DNA from: Rhodococcus sp. 14-2483-1-2
GTDB lineage: Bacteria; Actinomycetota; Actinomycetes; Mycobacteriales; Mycobacteriaceae
Length of the DNA: 64,000 nt
Assembly (NCBI RefSeq): GCF_002259405.1
Contig: NZ_NPFW01000013.1
Span: 248,001 to 312,000 of the forward strand
Direction of reading: 5' to 3'
Under the pieces are notes generated by a model. That model was not told the origin of the DNA. It saw only the letters and a program-made list of their open reading frames with translations, and searched no databases. Shown here one piece after another: positions 1 through 12,315 of this stretch; the stretch's first letter is position 1, and each line of letters starts with the position of its first letter. Position numbers and translations under genes: made by a program.

Positions 1-1789
<1,789 letters not shown>

Positions 1790-1792
1790 CCT

Positions 1793-1835
1793 CGTGCGCG
1801 TTGTGCGTCCCCAGGGGTCACGCACAACGCGCACG
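1793..1835 (+). terminator. Bidirectional hairpin between asd and the convergent ABC ATPase gene
   Basis: A perfect 16-bp inverted repeat (1793-1808 with 1820-1835) has an 11-nt loop, part of which (CCCCAGGGG) can fold on itself. It fills the gap between two convergent stop codons, so it probably ends transcripts from both sides. No clear T-run follows on either strand, which is common in actinobacteria. Confidence 0.75.
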
Positions 1836-1839
1836 ACGG

Positions 1840-2910
<1,071 letters not shown>

Positions 2911-3027
2911 GACGAAATAGATCCCTCCACCGGCAGGAACGTGCCGGACGATCCGAGTGTGGGGTGACGGCGGGAGCCGACGAGCACATAGTATGGCCCC
3001 CATCACAACCAGTAGAGAGGTGGCCGG

Positions 3028-4836
3028 GTGAGCGGAGCTGTGTCCCGACGAACCGCGCTGCGAGGGCTGGCCGTGGCCGCCGTCGCCGCCGGAGCCGCTG
3101 CTCTTCCGGTGGCGTCGACGACGCGTCGAGCACTGGCGGACGACTTCCTCCGCGGCCAGAGCCCCCTGCTGTTCCACTCACCGCCCCTGACGCCGTTCCG
3201 GGACGAGCTGCCGAGGTTGCCGCTGATCAGCGGTACGGAAGTGACGTTGGACGCGCACAGTTCCATGCATGCTTTCCACGCCGATCTGCGCCCCGGACCC
3301 ACCTTTGGATACGGGCAGTGCGACTACCTCGGGCCCACCATCGAATCGCAGCAAGGCCAGCCCTGGACGTTGAAGTACTCCAACACCACCGCAGGCAACC
3401 CGCTCGCCGCGGACATCGACACCTCGCTGCACGGCATGAGCGAGATGGACCGCACGATGACGCCGACGTCACTGCACCTGCACGGCAGCATCACCGAACC
3501 GGCGAGCGACGGGCACTCCGAGATGCTGGTGCGCCCGGGCGAGTCGATGACGCACAACTTCCCGGGACTCAACGACGCCGCGGGACTCTGGTACCACGAC
3601 CACGCCATGTCGATGACGCGCATCAACGTCTACGCAGGTCTGCTCGGCATCAACCTGGTCCGAGATCGTTGGGACACCGGCACACCCGACAACGCACTGG
3701 GTCTGCCGTCGGGAGAGTTCGAGCTGCCGCTGGTGCTGCAGGAAAAGATCATGAACCCAGACGGCAGCATGAGCATCCGCTCCAACATCACCGTGCCGCA
3801 GGGTAAATGGGAAGGCGGCGGCACCGGAGACGTGGGCGTCGTCAACGGCAAGATCTGGCCGACGATGGAAGTGGCACGCGGGATGTATCGGCTGCGCGTG
3901 GTCAACGCCGGGTCGTACAGCGTGTGGAACTTGTTCTTCACCAACAGACTTCGCTTCTGGGTCATCGGGAACGACGGTGGATTGCTCGACGCCCCGGTGG
4001 AGACCACCAGCATTCGGCTCGCACCTGCCGAGCGCGCCGACATCCTCGTCGACTTCGGTGCCGTGGAGCCGGGCGCACTGATCGAGCTGCTCAACGACGA
4101 GCCACCACCTGCTCAGGCGGCATCACTCGGTGCGGTGCCGATGCCACTGTTCTGTCAGTTCCGCGTCGCGTCCGCCGCAGGCTTCCGAGGCGGCATGCCG
4201 TCGTTGCTACGCGGTGGAAAGGGTCAGCCGGATGTGTTGCCGCCGTTGCCGACCGCGACCTTCACTCGAACGGTCACCGTGAACCAGCCGTCCGGTGGGC
4301 TGAACCTGGACATGACGCTGATGAACCTGAACAACCTGCGGTACTCGGACCCGGATATCGAGATGCCGAAGCAGGGGACCGTGGAGATGTGGAACATCGT
4401 CAACACGACGGTCGAGCCCCACCCGATTCACCTGCACCTGGCGCACTTTCGGACGTTGGGCCGTATTCCCATCGACCTCGCCGCCTACCAACGCGACTTC
4501 CCCCGGCCCACGTTCGGTACCAGATGGGCTCCGCCCGTGGAGAAGTTCCTCACCGGTCCATCGGTGCCGCCTGCTTCGTGGGAAGCCGGGTGGAAGGACA
4601 CCGTCAACACCTACCCGGGCACCGTCACACAGATCCTCGTTCGATTCCCGACGGCCGACGAACTCGGGTTCGACCCCGACGCCACCTTCGCCGGTCCGGC
4701 CGCGCACCACGGCGGCGAGCACGGTGGCCATGACATGGGTGGAGGCGGCGAGTTGCAGGGGTACATGTGGCACTGCCACATGCTCGACCACGAGGACCAC
4801 GAAATGATGTTGCGGTACCGCACCGTCGCTCCGTGA
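3028..4836 (+). CDS. Tat-exported multicopper oxidase
   Basis: A secreted or periplasm-side copper enzyme that oxidises phenols or metals and reduces oxygen to water. The 602 residues start with a twin-arginine signal (SRRTALRG near residues 6-13, then an alanine-rich stretch). All four copper-binding stretches are visible: [24 protein letters not shown] and, at the C-terminus, [13 protein letters not shown]. The type 1 copper ligands are therefore intact. Just before the last motif is a His/Gly-rich insert ([16 protein letters not shown]) that could bind extra copper. Overall it looks like the CotA/bilirubin oxidase/phenoxazinone synthase group. The GTG start has AGAGAGG 7 nt upstream. It is divergent from the ABC ATPase gene. 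Substrate unknown. Confidence 0.92.
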   Translation: MSGAVSRRTALRGLAVAAVAAGAAALPVASTTRRALADDFLRGQSPLLFHSPPLTPFRDELPRLPLISGTEVTLDAHSSMHAFHADLRPGPTFGYGQCDYLGPTIESQQGQPWTLKYSNTTAGNPLAADIDTSLHGMSEMDRTMTPTSLHLHGSITEPASDGHSEMLVRPGESMTHNFPGLNDAAGLWYHDHAMSMTRINVYAGLLGINLVRDRWDTGTPDNALGLPSGEFELPLVLQEKIMNPDGSMSIRSNITVPQGKWEGGGTGDVGVVNGKIWPTMEVARGMYRLRVVNAGSYSVWNLFFTNRLRFWVIGNDGGLLDAPVETTSIRLAPAERADILVDFGAVEPGALIELLNDEPPPAQAASLGAVPMPLFCQFRVASAAGFRGGMPSLLRGGKGQPDVLPPLPTATFTRTVTVNQPSGGLNLDMTLMNLNNLRYSDPDIEMPKQGTVEMWNIVNTTVEPHPIHLHLAHFRTLGRIPIDLAAYQRDFPRPTFGTRWAPPVEKFLTGPSVPPASWEAGWKDTVNTYPGTVTQILVRFPTADELGFDPDATFAGPAAHHGGEHGGHDMGGGGELQGYMWHCHMLDHEDHEMMLRYRTVAP

Positions 4837-4984
4837 CGCACGCACCCGAACCTGTCCTGGGCCGGGAGTTGCTTGCGTTCACCGTCCGGTCGGCCCACAC
4901 TGGCCCTGCCGCGTCAGGCAATCACCGCGCTCGGTCGACCTTTCTGCCCATCGGCTGACTGCGACAACGGAACGGACCTCGCAC

Positions 4985-5386
4985 ATGAGCAGCGGAACCA
5001 CATCCGACCCTTGGGCTCTCACCACCGCCCCCGGCACCTCGGCGTACACCATGTACCGCGATCCCGACCACGAGCCGCCTGCCCTCGTATGCCAGGTGGG
5101 GACGACGACCCTGCGCTACCGCATCGAGGCAGTCGAGGACTTGCACGCGTGGCTCACCGAGCAGGCCGAGTGGGTACTGCTCGGTGCCGCGGACGAGAAG
5201 AAGTCGGCTGCTCCTGGCACGGTCGAAGCGTGGGGGCGCTCGCCCGACAATCCAGTCGGCGGTTGGTACGGGCTGAGGAACGGATACCGCGGCCGGTTCG
5301 GGATGTACCTGCCGCCGCTACTCGAGGAGCTCGGTCTGGCCGAGCTCACCCACAATGCCCGGAACAACAGCATGCGGGCGTTGTAG
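4985..5386 (+). CDS. Conserved hypothetical protein, 133 aa
   Basis: I do not recognise a characterised family. The protein is soluble, with no signal or membrane segment. It has an aromatic-rich C-terminal half (GGWYGLRNGYRGRFGMYLPPLLEELGLAE) and a short amphipathic helix around EDLHAWLTEQAEWVLLG. Codon use fits a real gene. It stands between the multicopper oxidase and the HNH protein on the same strand with normal spacing. No function can be assigned. Confidence 0.7.
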   Translation: MSSGTTSDPWALTTAPGTSAYTMYRDPDHEPPALVCQVGTTTLRYRIEAVEDLHAWLTEQAEWVLLGAADEKKSAAPGTVEAWGRSPDNPVGGWYGLRNGYRGRFGMYLPPLLEELGLAELTHNARNNSMRAL

Positions 5387-5409
5387 ACGAGTCATCGAGA
5401 AACGTGTCG

Positions 5410-7149
5410 GTGGGTGGGTATAGCTTTCGTGGGGTGAAGACATGGGGGGATGTGTTCGGGCTCGGGGACCAGGAATTGGTCTCCGAGCTGGCCGACGTTG
5501 CCTCCCTCGAAAATGTGCTCGCTGCAACGAGATTGACGCTGCTGGCGGAGATGGACCGACGCGGTTTGGCGATGAAGCTCGGGCACTCGTCGGTGACCCG
5601 GTGGTACGCGCGATCGGTGCGGATCACCGACGGGTCCGCTGCCCGTCAGATGGAGCTGGGGCAGTGGCTCACCGAGTGGCCGAGCGTGTCGAACGCCCTC
5701 GCAGGTGGTGACATCCACGCCGCGCATACCTCGGCGATCGCCGACGGCTACGCCACCGTGGTGGTCGCCGACCCCACCCTCGACGAGCAGCGCCGTGACG
5801 CTGTCGTCGCGGAATTGCTCGAGACCGCGATGCGCAGCACCGCCGGGCAGGTCACCTCCCGTGCGCAGGCACTGGCGCATTCGGCGGCGGACGACGCCAG
5901 AGCCCGACACGAGAAGGACCGACGCGAGCAACAACAACGAGAGCAGGAAAAGCGGGAGCAGGAGCGTCAAGATCAGGCGGGTCGGAGCGATCATTCAGCG
6001 ACTTCCACCGGCAGGCTGCCCGATCCGGAACCGCCTGCACCCGAGCCTGTTCCGCCGACTCCTGCACCGCGACCGGTGGCGGAGAACCCGGACCTGAACC
6101 GTTTCGATGTCCACCCGCTTGCCGGTGGCCGCTTCCAGATCGGCGGCAACGTCGACCGGTTGCTGGCAGAAAAGCTGCTCACGGTGTTGTCGCCGTTGAC
6201 TGCCCCGCGCCCGGGTCCCGGTGGTGAACGCGACCCGCGTGGTCCGTCGAAGCGGCGGGCCGATGCGCTCGATCAGATCCTCGACCGGCACCTACACGGC
6301 GGCAGCCGGGGATCGTCGGGCGGGTCGCGAGCGTCGGTGCACCTGATCGTCCCGCTGCGGGAGTTGCTCGCTCGCGGCGACAGAGGCCGATCTGCATGCG
6401 CACCAACGGGTTCGAGGCCACCCGCGGCCGATGCCACCGCGCAAACCGGTGATACCGACGCTAGTCTGAGTGGTGTTGGCGGCGGTCACGGCGTCCCTGA
6501 GAGCAGTGCTGGCGCTGACGGCAGGCACCGCGTCAGCGAGGGGGCTGGTGCTGGTGCCGATGGCACTGCCCGAACCGGTGATGCCGACACGAGTCCCAAC
6601 GGTGCGGGCGGCGGTCACCGTGTCAGCGGGAGCAGTGCTGGTGCCGGCGACAATTCACGTACCCACGATTCCAGCAGCGATGCCGGGCAGAGGTCTGCGC
6701 CCGAGCCGGGCGATGCCGAGTGGCCGTTCCACTTCGACTGGACCGGGCCGATCAGTCGCTCCCTCGCCGAACTTCTCACCTGCGACGCCGACCTGACCCC
6801 CGTCATCGTCGACCACCACGGCGTCCCGCTCGCCCTCGGCCGCACCACCCGACTCGCCAGCGACGACCAACGGATCGCTCTGACCATCCGCGACACCTGC
6901 TGCGTGATGTGCGGCCGCCCCGCACAGTGGTGCCAAGCCCACCACGTGAAATTCTGGGAACACGGCGGCCACACCGACCTGAACAACCTCGCTCTGGTCT
7001 GCGGAGAATGCCACCGCCTCGTCCACCACGGAGACTGGCAACTGTTCATGGGCGACGACGGACACCCCTACGCCATCCCACCCGAATCCATCGACCCCAC
7101 ACGCCAACCCATCCCCAGCTACCACCGCCGAAAACGTCGCGCAGCCTGA
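5410..7149 (+). CDS. DUF222 / 13E12-repeat family HNH endonuclease-like protein
   Basis: Member of the multi-copy actinobacterial family that includes the M. tuberculosis REP13E12 proteins. The N-terminal DUF222 helical domain covers about residues 10-250. It is interrupted by a charged coiled coil (EKDRREQQQREQEKREQERQDQ) and a Pro-rich linker. The C-terminal HNH nuclease motif starts near residue 498 (CVMCGRPAQWCQAHHVKFW, then HTDLNNLALVCGECHRLVHHG), with both Cys pairs and the HH of a zinc-supported HNH fold. Between the two lies a Gly/Ser/Ala-rich segment built from a duplicated 43-codon unit (6436 onward). The start is uncertain: GTG at 5404, 5410 or 5434; 5410 has GAGAA 8 nt upstream. 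Biological role unknown; recombination or mobility is only suspected. Confidence 0.85.
   Translation: MGGYSFRGVKTWGDVFGLGDQELVSELADVASLENVLAATRLTLLAEMDRRGLAMKLGHSSVTRWYARSVRITDGSAARQMELGQWLTEWPSVSNALAGGDIHAAHTSAIADGYATVVVADPTLDEQRRDAVVAELLETAMRSTAGQVTSRAQALAHSAADDARARHEKDRREQQQREQEKREQERQDQAGRSDHSATSTGRLPDPEPPAPEPVPPTPAPRPVAENPDLNRFDVHPLAGGRFQIGGNVDRLLAEKLLTVLSPLTAPRPGPGGERDPRGPSKRRADALDQILDRHLHGGSRGSSGGSRASVHLIVPLRELLARGDRGRSACAPTGSRPPAADATAQTGDTDASLSGVGGGHGVPESSAGADGRHRVSEGAGAGADGTARTGDADTSPNGAGGGHRVSGSSAGAGDNSRTHDSSSDAGQRSAPEPGDAEWPFHFDWTGPISRSLAELLTCDADLTPVIVDHHGVPLALGRTTRLASDDQRIALTIRDTCCVMCGRPAQWCQAHHVKFWEHGGHTDLNNLALVCGECHRLVHHGDWQLFMGDDGHPYAIPPESIDPTRQPIPSYHRRKRRAA
6436..6660 (+). repeat. 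Degenerate 129-bp tandem duplication inside the HNH gene linker
   Basis: Two in-frame copies begin at 6436 and 6565, with a period of 129 bp or 43 codons. The first encodes TAQTGDTDASLSGVGGGHG and the second TARTGDADTSPNGAGGGHR; both continue into a shared SSAGA. The copies differ at many positions, so the duplication is old. The segment is low-complexity and lies between the DUF222 and HNH domains. Confidence 0.75.
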
Positions 7150-7391
7150 CCGCGCATCAGTCGCGCCGCCCTAGCCATTTGCCCCTCGGATCCCTGCGCC
7201 CATCGGACATGCTTCGGCGCGCGCCTCCCCGTGTGCACGGTGCTGTCGATCAGAACTGACGCGCGCCCGCCTCTCATGCACCAGCGGCTCTCTCGCCCGA
7301 TCCCTCGCCACCGCCGGGCCGGCTTTCAGCATTCGGTAGCCGCCCAAATGAACTAGGTCGTTGGCGGCACCAGCGGTGGATTATCCGTCGC

Positions 7392-8306
7392 CTATCCGTC
7401 GCGCGGTGGTCGATGGCCGGTGTCTGTGGGGCCTACGAGACTGCGATAGTGCGCCGCGATCTCGCCCGGGGTGGTGAACCAAACGCCGTCACTGTTGTCG
7501 GTTATATGCTGCAGCGCCGCGCGGAACCGTCGGAGACGATAGGGCTGTCCGGTGAGGAAGGTGTGCAGCGAGATCGCGAGCACTACGGGTTGGCGGGTCG
7601 AGTTCTCCTTCAGCTCGTCGAAGCTGTCGATGATGTTGCGCTCGAACGTTTCTGCGGTCTGGTGATGGTGAACGAACACAGGGAGATCGTTGACCTCGTG
7701 CGGGTACGGGATGCTCAGCAATGTGCCGCCCCGGGTCTCGAGCCACACCGGCTGATCGTCGATGGGCCAGTCCAAGGTGTACTCGTAGCCGCGTTCGGCG
7801 AGCAGGTCTTCGGTCACGCGGCTGGGGTTGGCACCGGGGCTCATCCAACCCCGAGGTGGGGCTCCTTCGTGACGCTCGATGGCGGTCGTCACCTCGTCGA
7901 TGGAGCGTCGCTCGGCATCCTCGTCCAGAGCGTTCGGTTGGACGGCGTTCGTTCGTCCGTGCGCGACCACTTCGGCATCGAGGGCGCGGAAGGCGTCGAT
8001 CAGCTGCGGGGCATGCTCGTACACCTCGGTGTTGACCAGCAAGGCCGGTCGAACTCCGCTCTGCTGCAACGTCTCCGCAATCCGGAACCCGCCCACTCGG
8101 TTGCCGTATTCGCGCCAGCCCCAGTTGTAGGTATTGGGCTGATCCATCGCGGGCGTGTAGCCCAGGCCGGGCTTGCCGTCGTCGTAAGGAAAGTGCTCGC
8201 AGTTGACCGCGACGTACACCGCGAGGCCCGCCCCACCCGGCCAGTCGAACTGTGGCCGATCGACGATGGGGGAGTAGTCGAAGCGTCCGTGGGAGGCGAG
8301 GGGCAT
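7392..8306 (-). CDS. Polysaccharide deacetylase-family protein (PuuE / allantoinase-like)
   Basis: A carbohydrate esterase 4 fold enzyme that hydrolyses amide bonds, of the subgroup containing PuuE allantoinase and PgdA-type peptidoglycan deacetylases. In the 304-aa product the expected elements are NCEHFPYDDG near residue 28, the metal-site stretch AHGRTNAVQ, the SPGANPS loop, and a late SLHTFLTGQP motif. No signal peptide is visible, so a cytoplasmic small-molecule amide is more likely than cell wall (inference). I chose the ATG at 8306 because family similarity begins at MPLASHGR; a TTG at 8339 is possible. It is divergent from the TetR operon and may be part of the same regulon. Confidence 0.8.
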   Translation of the reverse strand: MPLASHGRFDYSPIVDRPQFDWPGGAGLAVYVAVNCEHFPYDDGKPGLGYTPAMDQPNTYNWGWREYGNRVGGFRIAETLQQSGVRPALLVNTEVYEHAPQLIDAFRALDAEVVAHGRTNAVQPNALDEDAERRSIDEVTTAIERHEGAPPRGWMSPGANPSRVTEDLLAERGYEYTLDWPIDDQPVWLETRGGTLLSIPYPHEVNDLPVFVHHHQTAETFERNIIDSFDELKENSTRQPVVLAISLHTFLTGQPYRLRRFRAALQHITDNSDGVWFTTPGEIAAHYRSLVGPTDTGHRPPRDG

Positions 8307-8458
8307 GGCAGCGGTATTGCCCGCGGCGAGCCGAGACAAACGGTGGTCACTGGGACTGCGTCACGGCGGCGACGAGGTCCACGATCTGCTGGTCCCGTGG
8401 GGCCTGTCGGTCGTCCTGGCGGCAGATCGCCAGCGCAATCGAAGAGGTGAACGAACTT

Positions 8459-8497
8459 AAAGTCAGGCTGGACTGTTTGTTGTTTTCGCGCTACTGT
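8459..8497 (+). promoter_or_regulatory. Probable promoter and operator of the TetR gene, leaderless
   Basis: A -35 like TGGACT (8469-8474) and a -10 like TACTGT (8492-8497) are 17 bp apart. The predicted start point falls on or next to the GTG at 8505, so the message would have no leader. An imperfect palindrome AAAGTC-N6-GACTgTTT (8459-8478) overlaps the -35, where a TetR repressor would be expected to bind. Confidence 0.45.
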
Positions 8498-8504
8498 GCG
8501 AAGT

Positions 8505-9101
8505 GTGACTACCGACACAGGGCTCGACGATGCAGCTCCCACCGAGCGCCGGACGCAGGCCGAACGCACCGCGGGCACTCGGGCGAAGCTGCTCGACGCC
8601 GCGATCGATTGCCTGGTCGAACTCGGCTTCGCCAAGACCAGCACCCAGGAGATCGCCCGGCGCGCCGGTGTCTCGCGGGGCGCGCAGCTGCACCACTTCC
8701 CGACCAAGGAATCCCTGCTGATCGCGGCCGTCGAGCACCTCGTCGATCGGCGTCTCTCGGAGATCCTCGAAGCCGAACCGGACCCCGAGCGAGGGCCCGA
8801 GATCCTCGCCGACGCGTTCTCCGGCCCCCTGTTCCACGCCGCGCTCGAGCTCTGGGTGGCGGCCCGTACCGACGCGGCGCTGCACGAGGCGATGATCCCG
8901 CTGGAGCGACGCGTCGCCGAGGCCATTCAGGGCGGCGCCCAGATCGTCATGGGTAGCCGGATGTCCCCCGAGTCCATCGAGCTCAGTGTCGAACTCGCCC
9001 GCGGACTGGCTGTCTCGGCGCTGTTCCGTACTCCCGAAGCCGACGCGCAACTGCGCGGGCGGCTCCTTCCCGTCTGGTCCGAAAAGGTGATGGATTCGTG
9101 A
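8505..9101 (+). CDS. TetR/AcrR family transcriptional regulator
   Basis: DNA-binding repressor of about 198 aa. The N-terminal helix-turn-helix is plain: KLLDAAIDCLVELGFAKTS, EIARRAGVSRGAQLHHFPTK, then ESLLIAAVEHL. The rest is the variable ligand-binding and dimerisation part. I prefer the GTG at 8505 because the -10 hexamer ends at 8497, which would put an upstream GTG at 8496 inside the promoter. The stop overlaps the monooxygenase start as GTGA. The gene thus heads a four-gene coupled operon that it probably represses in the absence of substrate or product (inference). Confidence 0.92.
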   Translation: MTTDTGLDDAAPTERRTQAERTAGTRAKLLDAAIDCLVELGFAKTSTQEIARRAGVSRGAQLHHFPTKESLLIAAVEHLVDRRLSEILEAEPDPERGPEILADAFSGPLFHAALELWVAARTDAALHEAMIPLERRVAEAIQGGAQIVMGSRMSPESIELSVELARGLAVSALFRTPEADAQLRGRLLPVWSEKVMDS

Positions 9102-10627
9102 ACGCAACGCTGCCCGCACACTACGCAACACTGCCCGAACAGCTCGACGTACTAGTGGTCGGAGCCGGTTTCGCGGGCCTGGCCGCGGTGTCGAAGATCC
9201 TCGCCGACGATCCGAGCGCCGACGTGACGGTGATCGAACGCGCCTCCGACGTCGGTGGCACGTGGCGCGACAACACCTACCCGGGGTGCGCGTGCGACGT
9301 GCCGACCTCGCTGTACTCGTTCTCGTTCGCACCGAGCCCCAAGTGGAGTCATACCTTCGCTCGCCAGCCGGAGCTGTTCGACTACCTGCGTTCGGTGGTG
9401 GATCGCCTGAATCTGAGCGATCGCATCGTCACGAACTGTGAACTGAATTCCGCGACCTGGGACGAGGGGAGCAAGCGGTGGTCGGTGCAGACGTCGCAGG
9501 GGTCCGCGAGCGCCCGGGTGTTGGTCGCCGCCACCGGGGCGCTGTCCACTCCGAAGATCCCGGACGTCCCCGGCATCGACACGTTCACCGGCACCGTGTT
9601 CCATTCGGCCACGTGGAATCACGAGCACGACCTGACCGGCGAGCGGGTTGCCGTCATCGGCACCGGGGCGTCGGCGGTGCAGTTCGTCCCCGAGATCGTC
9701 GACCGCGCCGAGCGGCTCACCGTCTTCCAGCGCACCCCCGCATGGGTGATTCCGCGCCTCGACCGCACCATCGGCCGCCTCGAGCGCACACTCTACGAGC
9801 GAATCCCGTTGGCGCACCGAGCGGTTCGTGGTGTCATCTACGGCTATCGCGAGGCCTACGTGACCGTGTTGGCGGATAACCCGTGGCTGCTGCCCGCCGT
9901 GAAGGTGTTCGCGAAGTCGAATCTGAAGCGTCAGGTCAAGAATCCCGTGACGCGTGCGGCTCTGACTCCCGACTACGCACCCGGCTGCAAGAGGCTTCTG
10001 CTGTCCAACGATTGGCTGCCGACGCTCGACCGGCCGGACGTCGATCTCGTGACGTCGGGGCTGACGTCGGTGACCGAGAACGGCGTCGTCGACGCCTCGG
10101 GCCGCAACCACGAGGTGGACACCATCATTTTCGCGACGGGGTTCACCCCCACCGAGCCTCCGGTGTCGCATCTGTTGCGCGGCAACGACGGTCGGACGCT
10201 GGCGGAACACTGGGGCGGTAGTCCGCAGGCGCATCTCGGGACCACCGTCGCCGGCTTCCCGAACCTGTTCCTGATGTACGGCCCCAACACCAACCTCGGG
10301 CACAGTTCCATCGTCTACATGCTCGAGTCGCAGGCCAACTACGTGGTCTCCGCGCTGAACGAAATGAAGGATCGCAGGATCGCGGCCGTCGAGGTCAACG
10401 AATCCGCTCAGCGGCAGCACAATTCGTGGGTCGATTCCGCGCTCGACGGCACCGTCTGGAATGCCGGCGGCTGCTCGAGCTGGTACCTCGACTCCAACGG
10501 TCGCAACTCCACGATGTGGCCCACCTACACATTCCGGTTCCGCAACAAGACGCGCGAGTTCGACGTGTCGAACTATCGGCTCGTCTCCGACGCTCTCGAC
10601 TCAGACAACGAGGTGGTATCCGCATGA
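9098..10627 (+). CDS. Flavin-containing monooxygenase, Baeyer-Villiger type
   Basis: FAD- and NADPH-dependent oxygenase of 509 aa. The first Rossmann motif GAGFAGLAA is near residue 22. The Baeyer-Villiger fingerprint F-x-G-x-x-x-H-x-x-x-W is present as FTGTVFHSATW (residues about 163-173). The second Rossmann motif GTGASAVQF follows near residue 188, and ATGFTPT near the C-terminal third. It would insert oxygen next to a ketone to give an ester or lactone; the substrate is not predictable. The GTG start overlaps the TetR stop and its own stop overlaps the next start (ATGA). This argues for tightly coupled synthesis with the ChoD-like oxidase. Confidence 0.9.
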   Translation: MNATLPAHYATLPEQLDVLVVGAGFAGLAAVSKILADDPSADVTVIERASDVGGTWRDNTYPGCACDVPTSLYSFSFAPSPKWSHTFARQPELFDYLRSVVDRLNLSDRIVTNCELNSATWDEGSKRWSVQTSQGSASARVLVAATGALSTPKIPDVPGIDTFTGTVFHSATWNHEHDLTGERVAVIGTGASAVQFVPEIVDRAERLTVFQRTPAWVIPRLDRTIGRLERTLYERIPLAHRAVRGVIYGYREAYVTVLADNPWLLPAVKVFAKSNLKRQVKNPVTRAALTPDYAPGCKRLLLSNDWLPTLDRPDVDLVTSGLTSVTENGVVDASGRNHEVDTIIFATGFTPTEPPVSHLLRGNDGRTLAEHWGGSPQAHLGTTVAGFPNLFLMYGPNTNLGHSSIVYMLESQANYVVSALNEMKDRRIAAVEVNESAQRQHNSWVDSALDGTVWNAGGCSSWYLDSNGRNSTMWPTYTFRFRNKTREFDVSNYRLVSDALDSDNEVVSA

Positions 10628-12315
10628 GCGACTACGACGTATTGATCATCGGCTCCGGTTTCGGCGGCAGTGTCGCCGCGTTGCGGGCAGTCGAGAAGGG
10701 CTACCGGGTGGCGGTTCTCGAGTCCGGCCGCCGATTCGAGGACGACGAGCTGCCGAAGACCAGCTGGCGTCTGCGCAAGTACCTGTGGGCTCCGGCGCTG
10801 GGTTGCTATGGGGTGCAGCGTATTCACCTGCTGCCCGATGTGCTGGTGATGGCGGGAGCCGGCGTTGGAGGAGGTTCGCTGAACTACGCGAACACGCTGT
10901 ACCAACCCCCGGCCAAGTTCTTCGAGGACCCGCAGTGGGGTTCGATCACCGATTGGCAGCGCGAGCTGAATCCGTACTACGACCAGGCCCGCCGGATGCT
11001 CGGCGTGGAGACCAACCCGACCATCACCGCCTCGGACAAGGTGATGAAAGAGGTGGCCGAGGACATGGGTGTGGGGGACACGTTCACCTCGACCCCGGTG
11101 GGCGTCTACTTCGGCGATCGCGGCAAGACTGCACCCGACCCGTTCTTCGGTGGTGCCGGGCCCGAACGCACCGGCTGCACCGAATGCGGAGCGTGCATGA
11201 CCGGCTGCCGCGTCGGTGCGAAGAACACACTCGTCAAGAACTACCTGTACCTCGCCGAACACGCAGGCGCGCATGTTCTTCCGCTGACCACAGTCGTGGA
11301 CGTGCGCCCGAACGGCGGTGGCTACGACGTGGTGACGCGTCGGACCGGTGGAAAGCTGCGTCGCAAGGAGAAGACGATCACCGCGGATCAGGTGATCTTC
11401 TCGGCCGGCACCTACGGCACCCAGAAGCTGATGCTGGCGGCCAAGGAGAAGGGCTCGCTGCCGCGCCTCTCGGAACGCATCGGTTCGCTCGTGCGCACCA
11501 ACTCCGAGGCCGTGCTCGCGGCGACCGCCCGCGGCCGTGAGGTCGACTACCACGAAGGCGTGGCGATCACGTCGTCGTTCCATCCGGACGATCACACGCA
11601 CATCGAGCCGGTGCGATACGGCAAGGGCAGCAACGCCATCGGCCTGCTGCAGACCGTGCTCAGCGACGGCGGCGGCAAGATGCCGCGCGTACTCAAGACA
11701 CTCGGCGTCGCACTGCGTCACCCCGGCGCTGCGGTACGGAGCCTGTCGGTGCATCGTTGGTCGGAGCGAACCGTCATCGCGCTGGTGATGCAGACCGACG
11801 ACAACTCGCTCGAGCTCGGATCGAAGAAGGGACCGTTCGGGCGCCGCCTCACCAGCAGGCCCGGCGCAGGTGATCCACCACCGCAGTGGATTCCGCAGGG
11901 ACACGAGGCCATTCGCCTGCTCGCGGACAAGATCGGCGGTGACCCGGGCGGATCGATCGCCGAGATCGTCAACATTCCGATGACCGCGCACTTCCTCGGT
12001 GGCTGCGCGATCGGCGACTCGCCGCAGACCGGCGTGATCGACGGGTACCAGCGGGTCTACGGCTACGAGGGACTGCACGTGCTCGACGGTTCTGCCGTCA
12101 GCGCCAACCTCGGTGTCAATCCGTCCCTGACGATCACGGCCCAGGCCGAGCGTGCAATGGCGTTGTGGCCCAACAAGGGTGAGCCCGATCGGCGACCTGC
12201 GGTGGGCACGGAGTATCAGGAGATCACACCCACTCAGCCCGTGCATCCGGTTGTGCCGGTGTCGGCCCCGGGTGCCCTGCGGCTCCCCCTGACCGTCGTG
12301 GGGAGGGATTCCTGA
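10624..12315 (+). CDS. GMC-family oxidoreductase, ChoD (cholesterol oxidase)-like
   Basis: FAD enzyme of 563 aa that oxidises an alcohol to a ketone. GSGFGGSVAA (about residues 10-19) binds FAD. GAGVGGGSLNYANTLY and the C-terminal MTAHFLGGCAIGDSP and VDGSAVSANLGVNPSLTI stretches are typical of the ChoD branch (M. tuberculosis Rv3409c, recalled). A four-cysteine cluster CTECGACMTGC (Cys 185, 188, 191, 195) precedes RVGAKNT. It looks like an iron-sulfur ligand set, although I know of no cluster shown in the family. Overlaps both neighbours by 4 and 1 nt. With the monooxygenase it could convert a secondary alcohol to a ketone and then to an ester (inference). Confidence 0.88.
   Translation: MSDYDVLIIGSGFGGSVAALRAVEKGYRVAVLESGRRFEDDELPKTSWRLRKYLWAPALGCYGVQRIHLLPDVLVMAGAGVGGGSLNYANTLYQPPAKFFEDPQWGSITDWQRELNPYYDQARRMLGVETNPTITASDKVMKEVAEDMGVGDTFTSTPVGVYFGDRGKTAPDPFFGGAGPERTGCTECGACMTGCRVGAKNTLVKNYLYLAEHAGAHVLPLTTVVDVRPNGGGYDVVTRRTGGKLRRKEKTITADQVIFSAGTYGTQKLMLAAKEKGSLPRLSERIGSLVRTNSEAVLAATARGREVDYHEGVAITSSFHPDDHTHIEPVRYGKGSNAIGLLQTVLSDGGGKMPRVLKTLGVALRHPGAAVRSLSVHRWSERTVIALVMQTDDNSLELGSKKGPFGRRLTSRPGAGDPPPQWIPQGHEAIRLLADKIGGDPGGSIAEIVNIPMTAHFLGGCAIGDSPQTGVIDGYQRVYGYEGLHVLDGSAVSANLGVNPSLTITAQAERAMALWPNKGEPDRRPAVGTEYQEITPTQPVHPVVPVSAPGALRLPLTVVGRDS

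Noticed and set aside
8504..8519. TGTGA-N6-ACACA at the TetR start as a CRP site
   Set aside because: One half-site is mismatched and the whole motif lies in coding sequence downstream of the predicted start point.
10573..12246. A 557-codon frame on the minus strand opposite the ChoD-like gene
   Set aside because: It is a high-GC shadow of a gene with clear FAD motifs; the translation is Arg/His-rich with no recognisable domain.
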